DNA of 64,000 nt from UBA1672 sp051967755. Lineage in GTDB: Bacteria > Pseudomonadota > Alphaproteobacteria > Micavibrionales > Micavibrionaceae. This document shows positions 27,764 through 36,165 of this stretch, one piece after another. The position numbers and the translations under genes are program-made. The DNA is taken from contig JBQDYD010000001.1 in assembly GCA_051967755.1 (NCBI GenBank), positions 186,001-250,000 of the forward strand, written 5' to 3'. The notes below the pieces were generated by a model that saw only the letters and a program-made list of their open reading frames with translations, did no database searches and was not told where the DNA came from. Numbering within the stretch: the stretch's first letter is position 1; the number at the start of each line of letters is the position of its first letter.

Positions 27764-28663
27764 CTAAACGCGGCCATACCATGTTGCGCGCGCCTTACCA
27801 TGACGCATCAAGTAACCACCCTCGACCAGCTCACCCAAACGAAGTTTCAAAGTTGAGCGTTTACCACGGGTCAGGCGTTCAATTTCTTTCATGCTCAAAC
27901 GATCATGCTTATCAAACAATTTAAGAATTTTCGTCGACAGCGCAGGCATGTTCACAATTTCCGCACTGCCCTTCTCAACACGATCTTGCAGTTTATTTTT
28001 CTGCATGCACAAAAGATCAAAGAAAAACTCAAGCCACACATCCCAATCAACCTTACCTTTGGCCAAAGTATCCTGCGTGTGTTTCAGCGCCTTGTAATAA
28101 TCATCCGCACGTTCCTGCAACAAAGAATCAAGCGTGCTGTATGGGGCATAGCTATAGCCCGCCTTGAACATCAAAAGAATAATCAATAAACGCGCGAGCT
28201 TCTGGTTCCCCTTCTCATATGGGCAGAACTGCATGAACACGGCCGTGAAAATCGCAATAATAAAGAGCGGGTGCAAATCCCCTTTCTCTAGGGCATCATT
28301 CGTCCACTGCATTAAACGCGGCATTAATTGGCGCACTTCTTTCGGGCTTGCAACATTCAGCGTCCCGATCACATCGTCACCTTTGAAAATTTCAATCGGG
28401 CGGCTTTGCTCTTTAAATATGCTCACCTCTTTTGCACCTGTAAACACGGCGTGCAAACGGCAGAGCAACTCAACATCGAGCGGCTGATCCTGCCAGCTAT
28501 GGGCGATCTCTTTGAAATTACGTCCGAAACTGGAAACATCGCCAAGAAGTTGCAGCGAGGTGGTGTGATTTTCCATCGCAGACCACGCACCTTTAAACTC
28601 ATCTATTTCGCAGACAAGCTTGAGCATTCTGGGGGTAATTTTGACATTATTTAAGCCGAGCAT
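27764..28663 (-). CDS. Fic-domain protein with degenerate active site and winged-helix C-terminus
   Basis: 299 residues. The lead helix HPLFIIAIFTAVFMQF is followed by CPYEKGNQKLAR at 147-158, which aligns with the Fic motif HPFxDGNGRxxR. Gly152, Asn153 and Arg158 are kept, but the catalytic His is Cys147, Asp is Lys151 and the middle Gly-Arg is Gln-Lys. AMPylation as in canonical Fic is therefore doubtful. The C-terminal 65 residues form a winged-helix (LSMKEIERLTRGKRSTLKLRL), as in DNA-binding Fic proteins. It is convergent with the pilin-like gene (3 bases apart) and divergent from the DUF4116 gene. Confidence 0.78.
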   Translation of the reverse strand: MLGLNNVKITPRMLKLVCEIDEFKGAWSAMENHTTSLQLLGDVSSFGRNFKEIAHSWQDQPLDVELLCRLHAVFTGAKEVSIFKEQSRPIEIFKGDDVIGTLNVASPKEVRQLMPRLMQWTNDALEKGDLHPLFIIAIFTAVFMQFCPYEKGNQKLARLLIILLMFKAGYSYAPYSTLDSLLQERADDYYKALKHTQDTLAKGKVDWDVWLEFFFDLLCMQKNKLQDRVEKGSAEIVNMPALSTKILKLFDKHDRLSMKEIERLTRGKRSTLKLRLGELVEGGYLMRHGKARATWYGRV

Positions 28664-28777
28664 TGGCCGAGTATAGCCATATCAACGCAACATATCAATC
28701 TGCGTTCATCTAATTTTGACAGTTTTTGTGATACGGTATAAATTACGTAAAAAGAGTAGCTAAAAGAGCAAGCATTT
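28664..28777. promoter_or_regulatory. Divergent region between the Fic and DUF4116 genes
   Basis: 114 AT-rich bases separating two divergent genes. They must carry both promoters. No obvious palindromic operator was found, although the Fic protein has a winged helix and might bind here. Confidence 0.4.
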
Positions 28778-30466
28778 ATGCGGGTTTCAAAAGTATTTAA
28801 CAACAGCGAGCAGATGCCGCTGCTTATCAAATCCCTCGCCTTTGATGCGGGCAGTCCGCATGCCTTGGGCGAAAATATTCGTCCGCATCTGGAACAGGCA
28901 AAGGCCTTTTTTGAACCTGCGGGCGCGGGCGGCGATGCCGATCTCACCAAAACCGAATTTGCCATGCCTGTTTTTGAGGCATTTGCGTCAAAGACAGACC
29001 CCACCTATACAGTTTCCGACCAAGGGCGCGGCGCAGGTCGCCATATTGATTGGATCACAAAAATTTACGCACAAAGGGCGGCGGAAGACAAACCGATAAA
29101 ATCCGAAGATTTATATAAAATCTCGGATGAGTTAAAATATTTTGATAAAGCCAAAGCGGCAATCAAAGACGCAGGAAAAAGCACCAACCTGAATGCGTAT
29201 GAGAATTACGGAGATTTCACCGCGGTCGTTATCCCGATGATGCTGCGCCACCAAGATAAATTACAACGCGGCAAAGGCATGCCCGATGAAGTGCGCGATG
29301 AAACCACCATTTTATATGACGGGCCCGAAGGTAAGGTGGTTATGCCGCACACCGTTCGCGCCAGCCAATTCTGGGGACAAGGCACAACATGGTGTATTTC
29401 GGAACGTGCTTCAGAAGACGAATATTGGGATGAAAACGGAGAGGAAACAGAACCCGATCCGAATGATCCTGACCATGCATTCCACACATATAACAATAAA
29501 TCACCTGTCATCATTTACGCGCCAAAACGCAAAACCCTAAAGGCAGATGATGTAATTTCCGGCAAAGTCGCCGTTGTCGATAATGAGATTTACAATGAAC
29601 AGGATGATTCCATCGACGAATTACCTGCCTATATTTTACAACTGCGCGAAGCCGCATTAAACGCCGCCGATAGCAATGCCGCCCATGACTATCTGGAAAC
29701 TTACGGCAATATACAGCAGCGCAATTTTGTGCCGAGCGTCAAGGCCGAACCAACCATTACACATCATTTTGAGAATTTACCGCCTGAGCAACAAGACGCC
29801 CTAAACCGTGTTCAGCTAGAGGAACTCAGCGTCTATGACAGTTTCAAAACACAAACACAGATGTGGCAAAACCCCGAATTCGTTAAGGCAATGATTACCG
29901 TGGATGCCAAAGCGGTCGACGTGTTCAGTGACCACATGAAGGAAAATATTAATTTTGCCAAAGCCGCGGTCGCACTGAACGGTTTATCCCTGCAATATCT
30001 GGGTCACCGCGCAAAAAGAAACGGCGATGTCGTGATGACCGCGCTGGAACAAAACGGCCTGGCGATGCAATCTGCCACCGCCGAATTTAAAGAAGACCCG
30101 AAATATGTTCTGGCCGCCGTGCGCCAAAATGCGCAGGCCTTGCGCTATGCCGCGCCTGAAATGTCCAAAGATTTGGATATCGCCCTTACCGTGGTTGAAA
30201 GCGATCCGAAAAATATGAAGATGATTGACCCGTCTCTTTTTGAAAACCGTGAGTTCGTTGCCACGGCCATAGAAATTGCCAGAGATGCAGATGAGGAAGG
30301 CAGACAAGCCATCATCGCGCAACTACACCGCGCGCCTGATTTATGGGGGCATGTCACAGGTGATCTTGATGAAATGGCGGAGGTCATGCACGATACCAAC
30401 GCGGCAAATCCATATGCGGAGATTACATCCGAGCAGGAACTTCAATCCCTAGCAGCCCCAGAATAA
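28778..30466 (+). CDS. DUF4116-repeat protein of unknown function
   Basis: 562 residues, no signal peptide and no membrane helix. The N-terminal half holds a FWGQGTTWCIS motif near 198-208 followed by a YNNKSPVIIYAPKR segment. Residues about 370-490 contain four repeats of roughly 33 residues of the form ...AAVxxNGLALQYA..., which match DUF4116. The last 13 codons lie inside a 43-bp copy of the argS 3' end, read antisense. Next to a coupling-ATPase locus it is a candidate secreted substrate, but that is only a guess. Its end overlaps the GDSL gene by 25 bases. Confidence 0.75.
   Translation: MRVSKVFNNSEQMPLLIKSLAFDAGSPHALGENIRPHLEQAKAFFEPAGAGGDADLTKTEFAMPVFEAFASKTDPTYTVSDQGRGAGRHIDWITKIYAQRAAEDKPIKSEDLYKISDELKYFDKAKAAIKDAGKSTNLNAYENYGDFTAVVIPMMLRHQDKLQRGKGMPDEVRDETTILYDGPEGKVVMPHTVRASQFWGQGTTWCISERASEDEYWDENGEETEPDPNDPDHAFHTYNNKSPVIIYAPKRKTLKADDVISGKVAVVDNEIYNEQDDSIDELPAYILQLREAALNAADSNAAHDYLETYGNIQQRNFVPSVKAEPTITHHFENLPPEQQDALNRVQLEELSVYDSFKTQTQMWQNPEFVKAMITVDAKAVDVFSDHMKENINFAKAAVALNGLSLQYLGHRAKRNGDVVMTALEQNGLAMQSATAEFKEDPKYVLAAVRQNAQALRYAAPEMSKDLDIALTVVESDPKNMKMIDPSLFENREFVATAIEIARDADEEGRQAIIAQLHRAPDLWGHVTGDLDEMAEVMHDTNAANPYAEITSEQELQSLAAPE
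30424..30466. repeat. argS 3'-end repeat, distal copy (att-like)
   Basis: 43 bp, identical at 40 positions to 31393-31435. Read on the minus strand it encodes the same final residues ILGLLGIEVPARM and a stop as argS, with three synonymous changes (GGA/GGG, TTG/CTG, CTT/CTA). The base after the repeat makes the stop TAA instead of TAG. Homology stops abruptly on both sides. Confidence 0.85.
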
Positions 30467-31365
30467 TTTTTCTTTTCCGCATTCATATAAGAAGCACTAA
30501 TTTCTTCAGGGCATTCTTCAGAATTTAAATCATTCATCATCTTTTTTATTCTACACCGTAATGCCACAGTATAAATTTCATATCCCTTATCATTTAAATG
30601 TATTGCATCAATATGTGTTGTTTCAAAGGGATCCAAATATTCTGAAACAGGGTTCGTATCATCAAAGAATCTTTTTTCAGCATCAGACCATCCCATATTC
30701 GCCAACGCCTGCGCGCTTAAAAAAGTGAGATGAGAATAGACTGAATCTTCTTTTGTATCGGCGAGCGATCTTAAATGAGAATTAAACGACTCCGGATGCA
30801 TCAGCGGTGTAGATGGAAACCCTCCTACGAGCATAATTTTCTGATCGATACCATAAAGTTTTTTCAACTCTCCTATGATTTGCTTTACACCCTTGGAAGA
30901 GATCGTTCCCAAAGCAGCATCTGCTTGTATTTCATCTACTGTTTTGTCTGTGTAATTCCTATGCGCTCTGTATTCATCACTCTGATAATAACCCTCTGAA
31001 GGAAGAGCGCGCGCCCAATTATTGGATCCGATAGCTAAAACTAAAACCTCCGGCTTGTACTTATGAAGCTTTAATTGCTCCTGGTAAAAAAAACACAATG
31101 TCTGCATGCATTGATTTGTGCGGTTTAGAATATCATGCAAATCTTGTGTATCCATGCCGGGTATGCCTTTTATGACAAGATCACCATCAAAGTTTTCCTG
31201 TAATGCATCTATATTAGAAGCCATAGCATAAGTGATTGAGTCTCCGATAAATAAGACATCCACTTTTTTCTTAGAAATTTTAAAAGAATAAATGAAAGAT
31301 AAAAAAGAAAAAATTGCTATGGCCAACAAAGCATAATGAATAAGTGACGCGGATTTTTTAGACAT
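30442..31365 (-). CDS. SGNH/GDSL-type hydrolase, membrane-anchored
   Basis: 307 residues. An N-terminal hydrophobic segment at about 9-27 anchors the protein. Ser43 lies in FIGDSIT, Gly113/Asn115 in AIGSNN, and Asp253/His256 in DAIHLND, completing the SGNH catalytic set. Such enzymes deacylate sugars, lipids or polysaccharides in the envelope. The gene is markedly AT-rich compared with argS and its last 25 bases lie in the distal 43-bp repeat. Together with the proximal repeat this marks it as a transferred cassette. Confidence 0.85.
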   Translation of the reverse strand: MSKKSASLIHYALLAIAIFSFLSFIYSFKISKKKVDVLFIGDSITYAMASNIDALQENFDGDLVIKGIPGMDTQDLHDILNRTNQCMQTLCFFYQEQLKLHKYKPEVLVLAIGSNNWARALPSEGYYQSDEYRAHRNYTDKTVDEIQADAALGTISSKGVKQIIGELKKLYGIDQKIMLVGGFPSTPLMHPESFNSHLRSLADTKEDSVYSHLTFLSAQALANMGWSDAEKRFFDDTNPVSEYLDPFETTHIDAIHLNDKGYEIYTVALRCRIKKMMNDLNSEECPEEISASYMNAEKKNYSGAARD

Positions 31366-31391
31366 TATATCTCTTTTCTTATTTTCATATG

Positions 31392-33125
31392 CTACATCCG
31401 AGCAGGAACTTCAATCCCAAGCAATCCCAGAATAAGCGTTAATTGCTTATGCGTCAGTGCGCACAGAGCAAGGCGACTTGCTTTGACGGCTTCATTTTCT
31501 TCTGACAAGATATGGCAATTCCCGTAAAATGAGCTGAATTCCTGAGCGAGCTTATAGGCGTAATCGCACAAGATATGCGGCGTATACCCCCGCAGCGCGC
31601 CATCGAAATGATCGGGCATTTCACTGATCAACATCGCCAGCTCTTTATCCGCATCATCGATCATGAATTGATCACACGAAACATCACCCTCAATGCCTGC
31701 CTTACGCAACAAAGATTGAATACGCACCGCCTGATAGAGCAAATACGGCCCTGTTTTCCCTTCAAATGAGGTCATGCGATCAATATCAAACACATAATCG
31801 GAAATACGGTTATTTTGCAGATCGGCAAATTTCAACGCGGCAATCGCAACCTTCTGCGCGACATCTTCGCGCTCAGCCTCATCCATATCTTGCGCAAGCT
31901 CGGCTTCGTTCAAACGTTGATGCGCTTTGTCTTTCGCCATCGCGATTAAATCTTCCAAACGCATCACACCGCCCGCGCGGGTCTTAAACGGCTTACCATC
32001 TGTGCCGTTCATTGTGCCGAAACCTGCGAAGGTCAGCTCTAATGATTCCTCTGCTGCAATATCCGCAATCCGCACAGCGCGGAACACTTGTTCAAAGTGA
32101 AGCGATTGGCGCTGATCCACGACATAGATAATTTTATCAGGATTATGGGTTTTGATACGATCAATAATCGTCGCCATGTCTGTTGTACTGTAGAGCACCG
32201 CCCCATCGGATTTGAGCAGTATAAGCGGCGGCATCTCTTTCTTATCACCATCCATCGCAACATCAATAATCCATGCGCCTTGGTCTTGCTTGGCAATGCC
32301 GCGGGATTTTAAATCCTCAACCATATCGGCGATATATGGGTGCGCATCGCTCTCGCCCTTCCACTCATCAAAATGTACACCCAGCGCATCAAAATTTTCT
32401 TTCATCCCCGCGATAGAGACATCAATAAATTTCTGCCATGTGTCGCGATATTCAGGCACACCGTCCTGAAGTCTCTTGGTTGCTTCACGCGCGAGCGCCA
32501 TGCGCTCTTCATTTTCTTTACAGGCCGTTGACGCTTTCGGGTAAATCTCGGCGAGCATGTCCATGGTGATCTCACCATCAAACTTCATCAGCTCCAGCTC
32601 GGACAGGATCATCCCCATCGGCGTCCCCCAATCCCCCATATGCACATCACCAATCGCTTTATATCCTGCGAAACCACAAATACGGCGCAGCGTATCGCCG
32701 ATGATTGAGCTCCGTAAATGCCCGACATGCATTGCCTTGGCAATATTCGGCCCGCCATAATCCAGCATCACCGTCTGCCCCGCGCCCGTTTCAGGCACGC
32801 CGCAGCGATCATCCTCGGCCACGCCTTTAAGATGGTCTGCGATATATTCTGGTTTAAGTTTGATATTGATAAAACCCGGGCCACCAACGGAAAGCTCCGC
32901 AAAAATATCGCCATCAGCAATTTTCAAAAGCTCTGCCACGATATCTTGCGCAATGTTTCGCGGATTTTTCTTCGCCACTTTCGCACATGGCATCGCACCG
33001 TTACATTGGAATTCAGAATCCTGACCTGCCGCAGAAACGCTTACGCGTGCATATACCATCGGCAACTCCAGCGCCTCAAACGCCTTGCCCATTAAAATTG
33101 TCAGGTGCCCACTCAACGAAGACAT
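31392..33125 (-). CDS. argS: Arginyl-tRNA synthetase
   Basis: 577 residues, the usual bacterial length. The N-terminal Add1 domain is followed by the class I signature HVGH at 133-136 within GGPNIAKAMHVGHLRS. Then come VDQRQSLHFEQ and the C-terminal DALR anticodon-binding domain. It charges tRNA-Arg in the cytosol. A good AAGGAAAA precedes ATG 33125. The final codons are duplicated 1 kb away beyond the GDSL gene, yet the reading frame is intact. Confidence 0.97.
   Translation of the reverse strand: MSSLSGHLTILMGKAFEALELPMVYARVSVSAAGQDSEFQCNGAMPCAKVAKKNPRNIAQDIVAELLKIADGDIFAELSVGGPGFINIKLKPEYIADHLKGVAEDDRCGVPETGAGQTVMLDYGGPNIAKAMHVGHLRSSIIGDTLRRICGFAGYKAIGDVHMGDWGTPMGMILSELELMKFDGEITMDMLAEIYPKASTACKENEERMALAREATKRLQDGVPEYRDTWQKFIDVSIAGMKENFDALGVHFDEWKGESDAHPYIADMVEDLKSRGIAKQDQGAWIIDVAMDGDKKEMPPLILLKSDGAVLYSTTDMATIIDRIKTHNPDKIIYVVDQRQSLHFEQVFRAVRIADIAAEESLELTFAGFGTMNGTDGKPFKTRAGGVMRLEDLIAMAKDKAHQRLNEAELAQDMDEAEREDVAQKVAIAALKFADLQNNRISDYVFDIDRMTSFEGKTGPYLLYQAVRIQSLLRKAGIEGDVSCDQFMIDDADKELAMLISEMPDHFDGALRGYTPHILCDYAYKLAQEFSSFYGNCHILSEENEAVKASRLALCALTHKQLTLILGLLGIEVPARM
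31393..31435. repeat. argS 3'-end repeat, proximal copy (native)
   Basis: The last 43 bases of the argS frame before the final stop base. It pairs with 30424-30466 as a direct repeat around the GDSL gene. Sequence homology ends in argS just before the Leu-Ile-Leu codons. Confidence 0.85.
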
Positions 33126-33199
33126 AGCTTTTTCCTTGTTTGTTTGAAGGAATGCATACTATATTTCGCTTAAGATGAATAGACATAAGGCCAAGAAAA

Positions 33200-33544
33200 A
33201 TGGCTCGCAGACGCAGAATACGCCCCGTTATTAAAGATACAATCACATGCGACATCCCGCTGGATGATACGGTCGCGGTTCCGTTCAGCCGTTTGCAGGA
33301 TAAATTCACCGCCTTTGCCGAAACGAAGGGGATCGATTTAAAAGACGTCAAAATCACCGAACGCGGCATCAGCGGGACTTTCACTGATCAATCAGGCGTT
33401 GATTATGATGTGAATTTCACCCCTGCAGAAAACGGGCAAAAATCCCACCTGAATGGCTCTATATCCAAGAAAATTTCGGGGAATATGGATGTAGTAAATA
33501 CAGGGATGAGCGCCCGCGAATTTACAGGCGCTCTGTTGGAATAA
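33200..33544 (+). CDS. Small basic hypothetical protein
   Basis: 114 residues, starting MARRRRIRP with a strongly basic N-terminus, then an alpha/beta region without signal peptide or membrane helix. No family recognised. It diverges from argS and converges on the AraC regulator gene, 7 bases apart. Base composition is like that of argS, and coding appears genuine. Confidence 0.65.
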   Translation: MARRRRIRPVIKDTITCDIPLDDTVAVPFSRLQDKFTAFAETKGIDLKDVKITERGISGTFTDQSGVDYDVNFTPAENGQKSHLNGSISKKISGNMDVVNTGMSAREFTGALLE

Positions 33545-33551
33545 TTAAACT

Positions 33552-34490
33552 CTACCCTTTAATTTTCACATAGATTTCTTTTTCGACAAATCCGTCATTG
33601 CGCACATCATTGAGATATTTTTCAAACATCGGATAGTCATCCGGCTCATAGCCAGAATTTGGGAACCATTCCCCGTACAACCATAAATGCGGCGCCGAGT
33701 TCAACTCATTAGAGCCCTTATAATATAAAACCGCATACTTGCCCGCGGGGATTTTAGACGGCTTAAACTGCTTTGGCACAACCCAGCCATCACCCACCAC
33801 AACCGATGCGTCATAACGGCATTTTTCAATCGGCGTCACAGCGGGGTTATCATAACCAAAGCCGAACTTTTCAACCGCTTCATAACTCTCGGCGTTTTGC
33901 ATCGCCCATGTCATTAGGGTGTTCCACGCCTTGAAAATTCCCTCATCTTTATATCCATCCTCACTGGAGACCATAACAATGTCCTTTTCCTCCAGCTCTT
34001 TAATCGCAACATCCATGATGTCCTCCTGATTATGTGTGTAACTTACATGATCAGGATAGAACGCAGCAGGATCGAAATCTTTTCCGTACTTGCTTTTGAT
34101 TGCTCCAATCTTGCTATTTTTCTTACCAGAATCGGGATTACGAATATCAGACGGCGTGCATCCGAAATACTCTTTAAACGCTTTTGAAAAATTTGAAGAT
34201 GAGGAAAAACCCAGCGAAAGCGCAATATCGGTAACAGGCCTATCGGCCTTAAAGCACAGCATATTGGCCGCCATTTCCAAGCGAATACGGCGCATATAAT
34301 CCTGCGGGGTTTCATTGGTCAGGGCATAAAAAATGCGGTGAAAATGGAACGATGAAAACCCGCTTTCTCTGGCGATATCATCCAGCGTGAGATCCTGATC
34401 CAGGTGATCGCGGATATAGGCTTTCGCGCGCGCAACGCGCTCCAGATACCGTTGCTGCGTCACCTTTTTCTTGCTAAGGCCTTCATGCAT
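33552..34490 (-). CDS. AraC family regulator with GyrI-like effector domain
   Basis: 312 residues. The N-terminal AraC DNA-binding domain has two helix-turn-helix units: residues 25-70 with LTLDDIARESGFSSFHFHRIF, and 70-115 with VTDIALSLGFSSSSNFSKAF. From about 155 onward comes a GyrI-like/effector-binding domain (VAIKELEEKDIVMV and AGKYAVLYYKG). Such proteins sense small hydrophobic or cationic molecules. The gene is 5 bases downstream of elbB, so both form one transcript. Confidence 0.92.
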   Translation of the reverse strand: MHEGLSKKKVTQQRYLERVARAKAYIRDHLDQDLTLDDIARESGFSSFHFHRIFYALTNETPQDYMRRIRLEMAANMLCFKADRPVTDIALSLGFSSSSNFSKAFKEYFGCTPSDIRNPDSGKKNSKIGAIKSKYGKDFDPAAFYPDHVSYTHNQEDIMDVAIKELEEKDIVMVSSEDGYKDEGIFKAWNTLMTWAMQNAESYEAVEKFGFGYDNPAVTPIEKCRYDASVVVGDGWVVPKQFKPSKIPAGKYAVLYYKGSNELNSAPHLWLYGEWFPNSGYEPDDYPMFEKYLNDVRNDGFVEKEIYVKIKG

Positions 34491-34495
34491 AGTCG

Positions 34496-35149
34496 TTACA
34501 GACGTTTACCAAGTGCGTCGACGGCGTTTTTCGCGCCCTCGTAAATCTGGCTGATGGTCGCCTCCAGCATATAGCACGGCGATGTAATCAAATTACGCTG
34601 CTCATCAATTACAATTTCACCATGGGTGGTGACAACATGGTCTGCGCCCAGCCCCTCTGACATGGTATCGGCGGCGTCGCTTTTTGCACCAACAGTTACT
34701 TTTGCGCCTTTGAATAATTTCGCCAAAATCGCGGGGGCAATACAGAGGGCAACAATCGGCTTCCCTGCGCTTTGTGCCGCGGTGAGAGATTTCTCAACAT
34801 CTGCATTCACGCTACATTCCGCGCCTTTTACTGCAAAATCACACAGGTTCTTCGCCGCGCCGAAACCACCCGGCAAATACAGCGCATCATAATCCGCCAC
34901 GTTAAGTTCGTTTAGGGCTTTGATATCCCCGCGGGCAATACGTGATGCCTCTATCAAAACGTTGCGGCTCTCATCCATTTCCTCACCCGTGATGTGATTT
35001 ACGACATGCATCTGCGCAATATCAGGGGCAAAACACTGCACCGCATATCCTGCTTGATCCAGCGCGAGCAAGCTCAGCGTTGCTTCGTGGATTTCTGCGC
35101 CGTCATAAACACCGCATCCTGATAATATCACTGCTACTTTTTTAGTCAT
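34496..35149 (-). CDS. elbB: ElbB-type DJ-1/PfpI family glyoxalase
   Basis: 217 residues. VAVILSGCGVYDGAEIHE at the N-terminus, YDALYLPGGFGAAKNL, and the nucleophile elbow ALCIAP carrying the reactive Cys, as in E. coli ElbB. ElbB enzymes have weak glyoxalase activity and are linked to isoprenoid yield. The physiological substrate is unclear. It is the first gene of a pair with the AraC/GyrI regulator. Confidence 0.92.
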   Translation of the reverse strand: MTKKVAVILSGCGVYDGAEIHEATLSLLALDQAGYAVQCFAPDIAQMHVVNHITGEEMDESRNVLIEASRIARGDIKALNELNVADYDALYLPGGFGAAKNLCDFAVKGAECSVNADVEKSLTAAQSAGKPIVALCIAPAILAKLFKGAKVTVGAKSDAADTMSEGLGADHVVTTHGEIVIDEQRNLITSPCYMLEATISQIYEGAKNAVDALGKRL

Positions 35150-35196
35150 TGAAACCTCTCCTGCTTTTTAGAGATTTTTAGTTTAAGGAAATATGA

Positions 35197-36165
35197 TTAT
35201 TTTACAACTTTGCTGTATTGATCGACTTCATACGTCCAATTAAACATAGAGTCACATACCCTTTTTGCTTTTCCGTCTTGAATTATATCGACCCTGTATA
35301 TTTCGTTCCGCCCCTTCTGTAGATACTCTTTTTTATACTTGTTCAGCAAATATGTCTTCCCGTCATATTGAAACCATTCGGCCTCATTGCCACCACATGT
35401 CCATATTTGCATTTCGTTCCTAAGAATATCTTTTACAATTCTTTCCCCATCAAGATTTGCAAAAAACTTTTGACTACACCCTCGACCAGCACCATTGCTT
35501 ATATCTACCGCCGAAATATTTTCAGTCACACCATCATTGTCATAATCTACATTAATGTGACCAAAAACCTTTATATTATAGGCATCTTCTGCTTGATGTT
35601 TTTCTTCCTCAAGAGGCAAAAATTCTACGTTTCCTTTGTCTACATCTTCACATAATTTCTTGTAATAGGCGGGGTCTTCTTTTTTGTTTATCGTTGGAAA
35701 AAACTTAACTTCCGGTTTTGCTTTAAAACTACACAACCAATATTCCTCATTCCTATCGTTAATATAGCTTAGGTAAAGTGGCGCAGAATCAAAACCTACA
35801 AGATAGTTATGCTTATGCGGTACCCAGCCATACGAGTATGACCCGAAATCTTTCCATTCAAAATTTTTCTGATTAATTGGAATTTTATTGCCATCAAAAT
35901 CACGAAACCAAAGAAGTGTAACCATTGCTGTTCCCGCAATGGTCTGACTGACTTTTTCTAACTTCCCGTCATTGTTTGCATCAAAATGAAGTATCGCAGA
36001 TTGCGAACCTGATATGGTGAAGTCAGCCTTTTCAGGTAAACCCGCTATATATTCACAAACCTCTCGAATTTCATTTGCAGGCGGCAGGTCTAAATCTTCC
36101 GCTGCATGCGCATCGAATGAAAATAGAGATAATAAAAAGCTTAAAAAGGTAGTTTTATTAAGCAT
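35197..36165 (-). CDS. Secreted hypothetical protein with EF-hand-like Ca-binding loops
   Basis: 322 residues with a signal peptide ending DAHA near residue 21. Two Asp/Asn-rich loops, FDANNDGKLE (residues 61-70) and YDNDGVTEN, resemble calcium loops of VCBS/EF-hand-like repeats. Several Cys residues could form disulphides. The start ATG overlaps the gyrB stop by 8 bases, so it is translated in coupling with gyrB. The gene is visibly AT-richer than gyrB. Its function is unknown. Confidence 0.72.
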   Translation of the reverse strand: MLNKTTFLSFLLSLFSFDAHAAEDLDLPPANEIREVCEYIAGLPEKADFTISGSQSAILHFDANNDGKLEKVSQTIAGTAMVTLLWFRDFDGNKIPINQKNFEWKDFGSYSYGWVPHKHNYLVGFDSAPLYLSYINDRNEEYWLCSFKAKPEVKFFPTINKKEDPAYYKKLCEDVDKGNVEFLPLEEEKHQAEDAYNIKVFGHINVDYDNDGVTENISAVDISNGAGRGCSQKFFANLDGERIVKDILRNEMQIWTCGGNEAEWFQYDGKTYLLNKYKKEYLQKGRNEIYRVDIIQDGKAKRVCDSMFNWTYEVDQYSKVVK

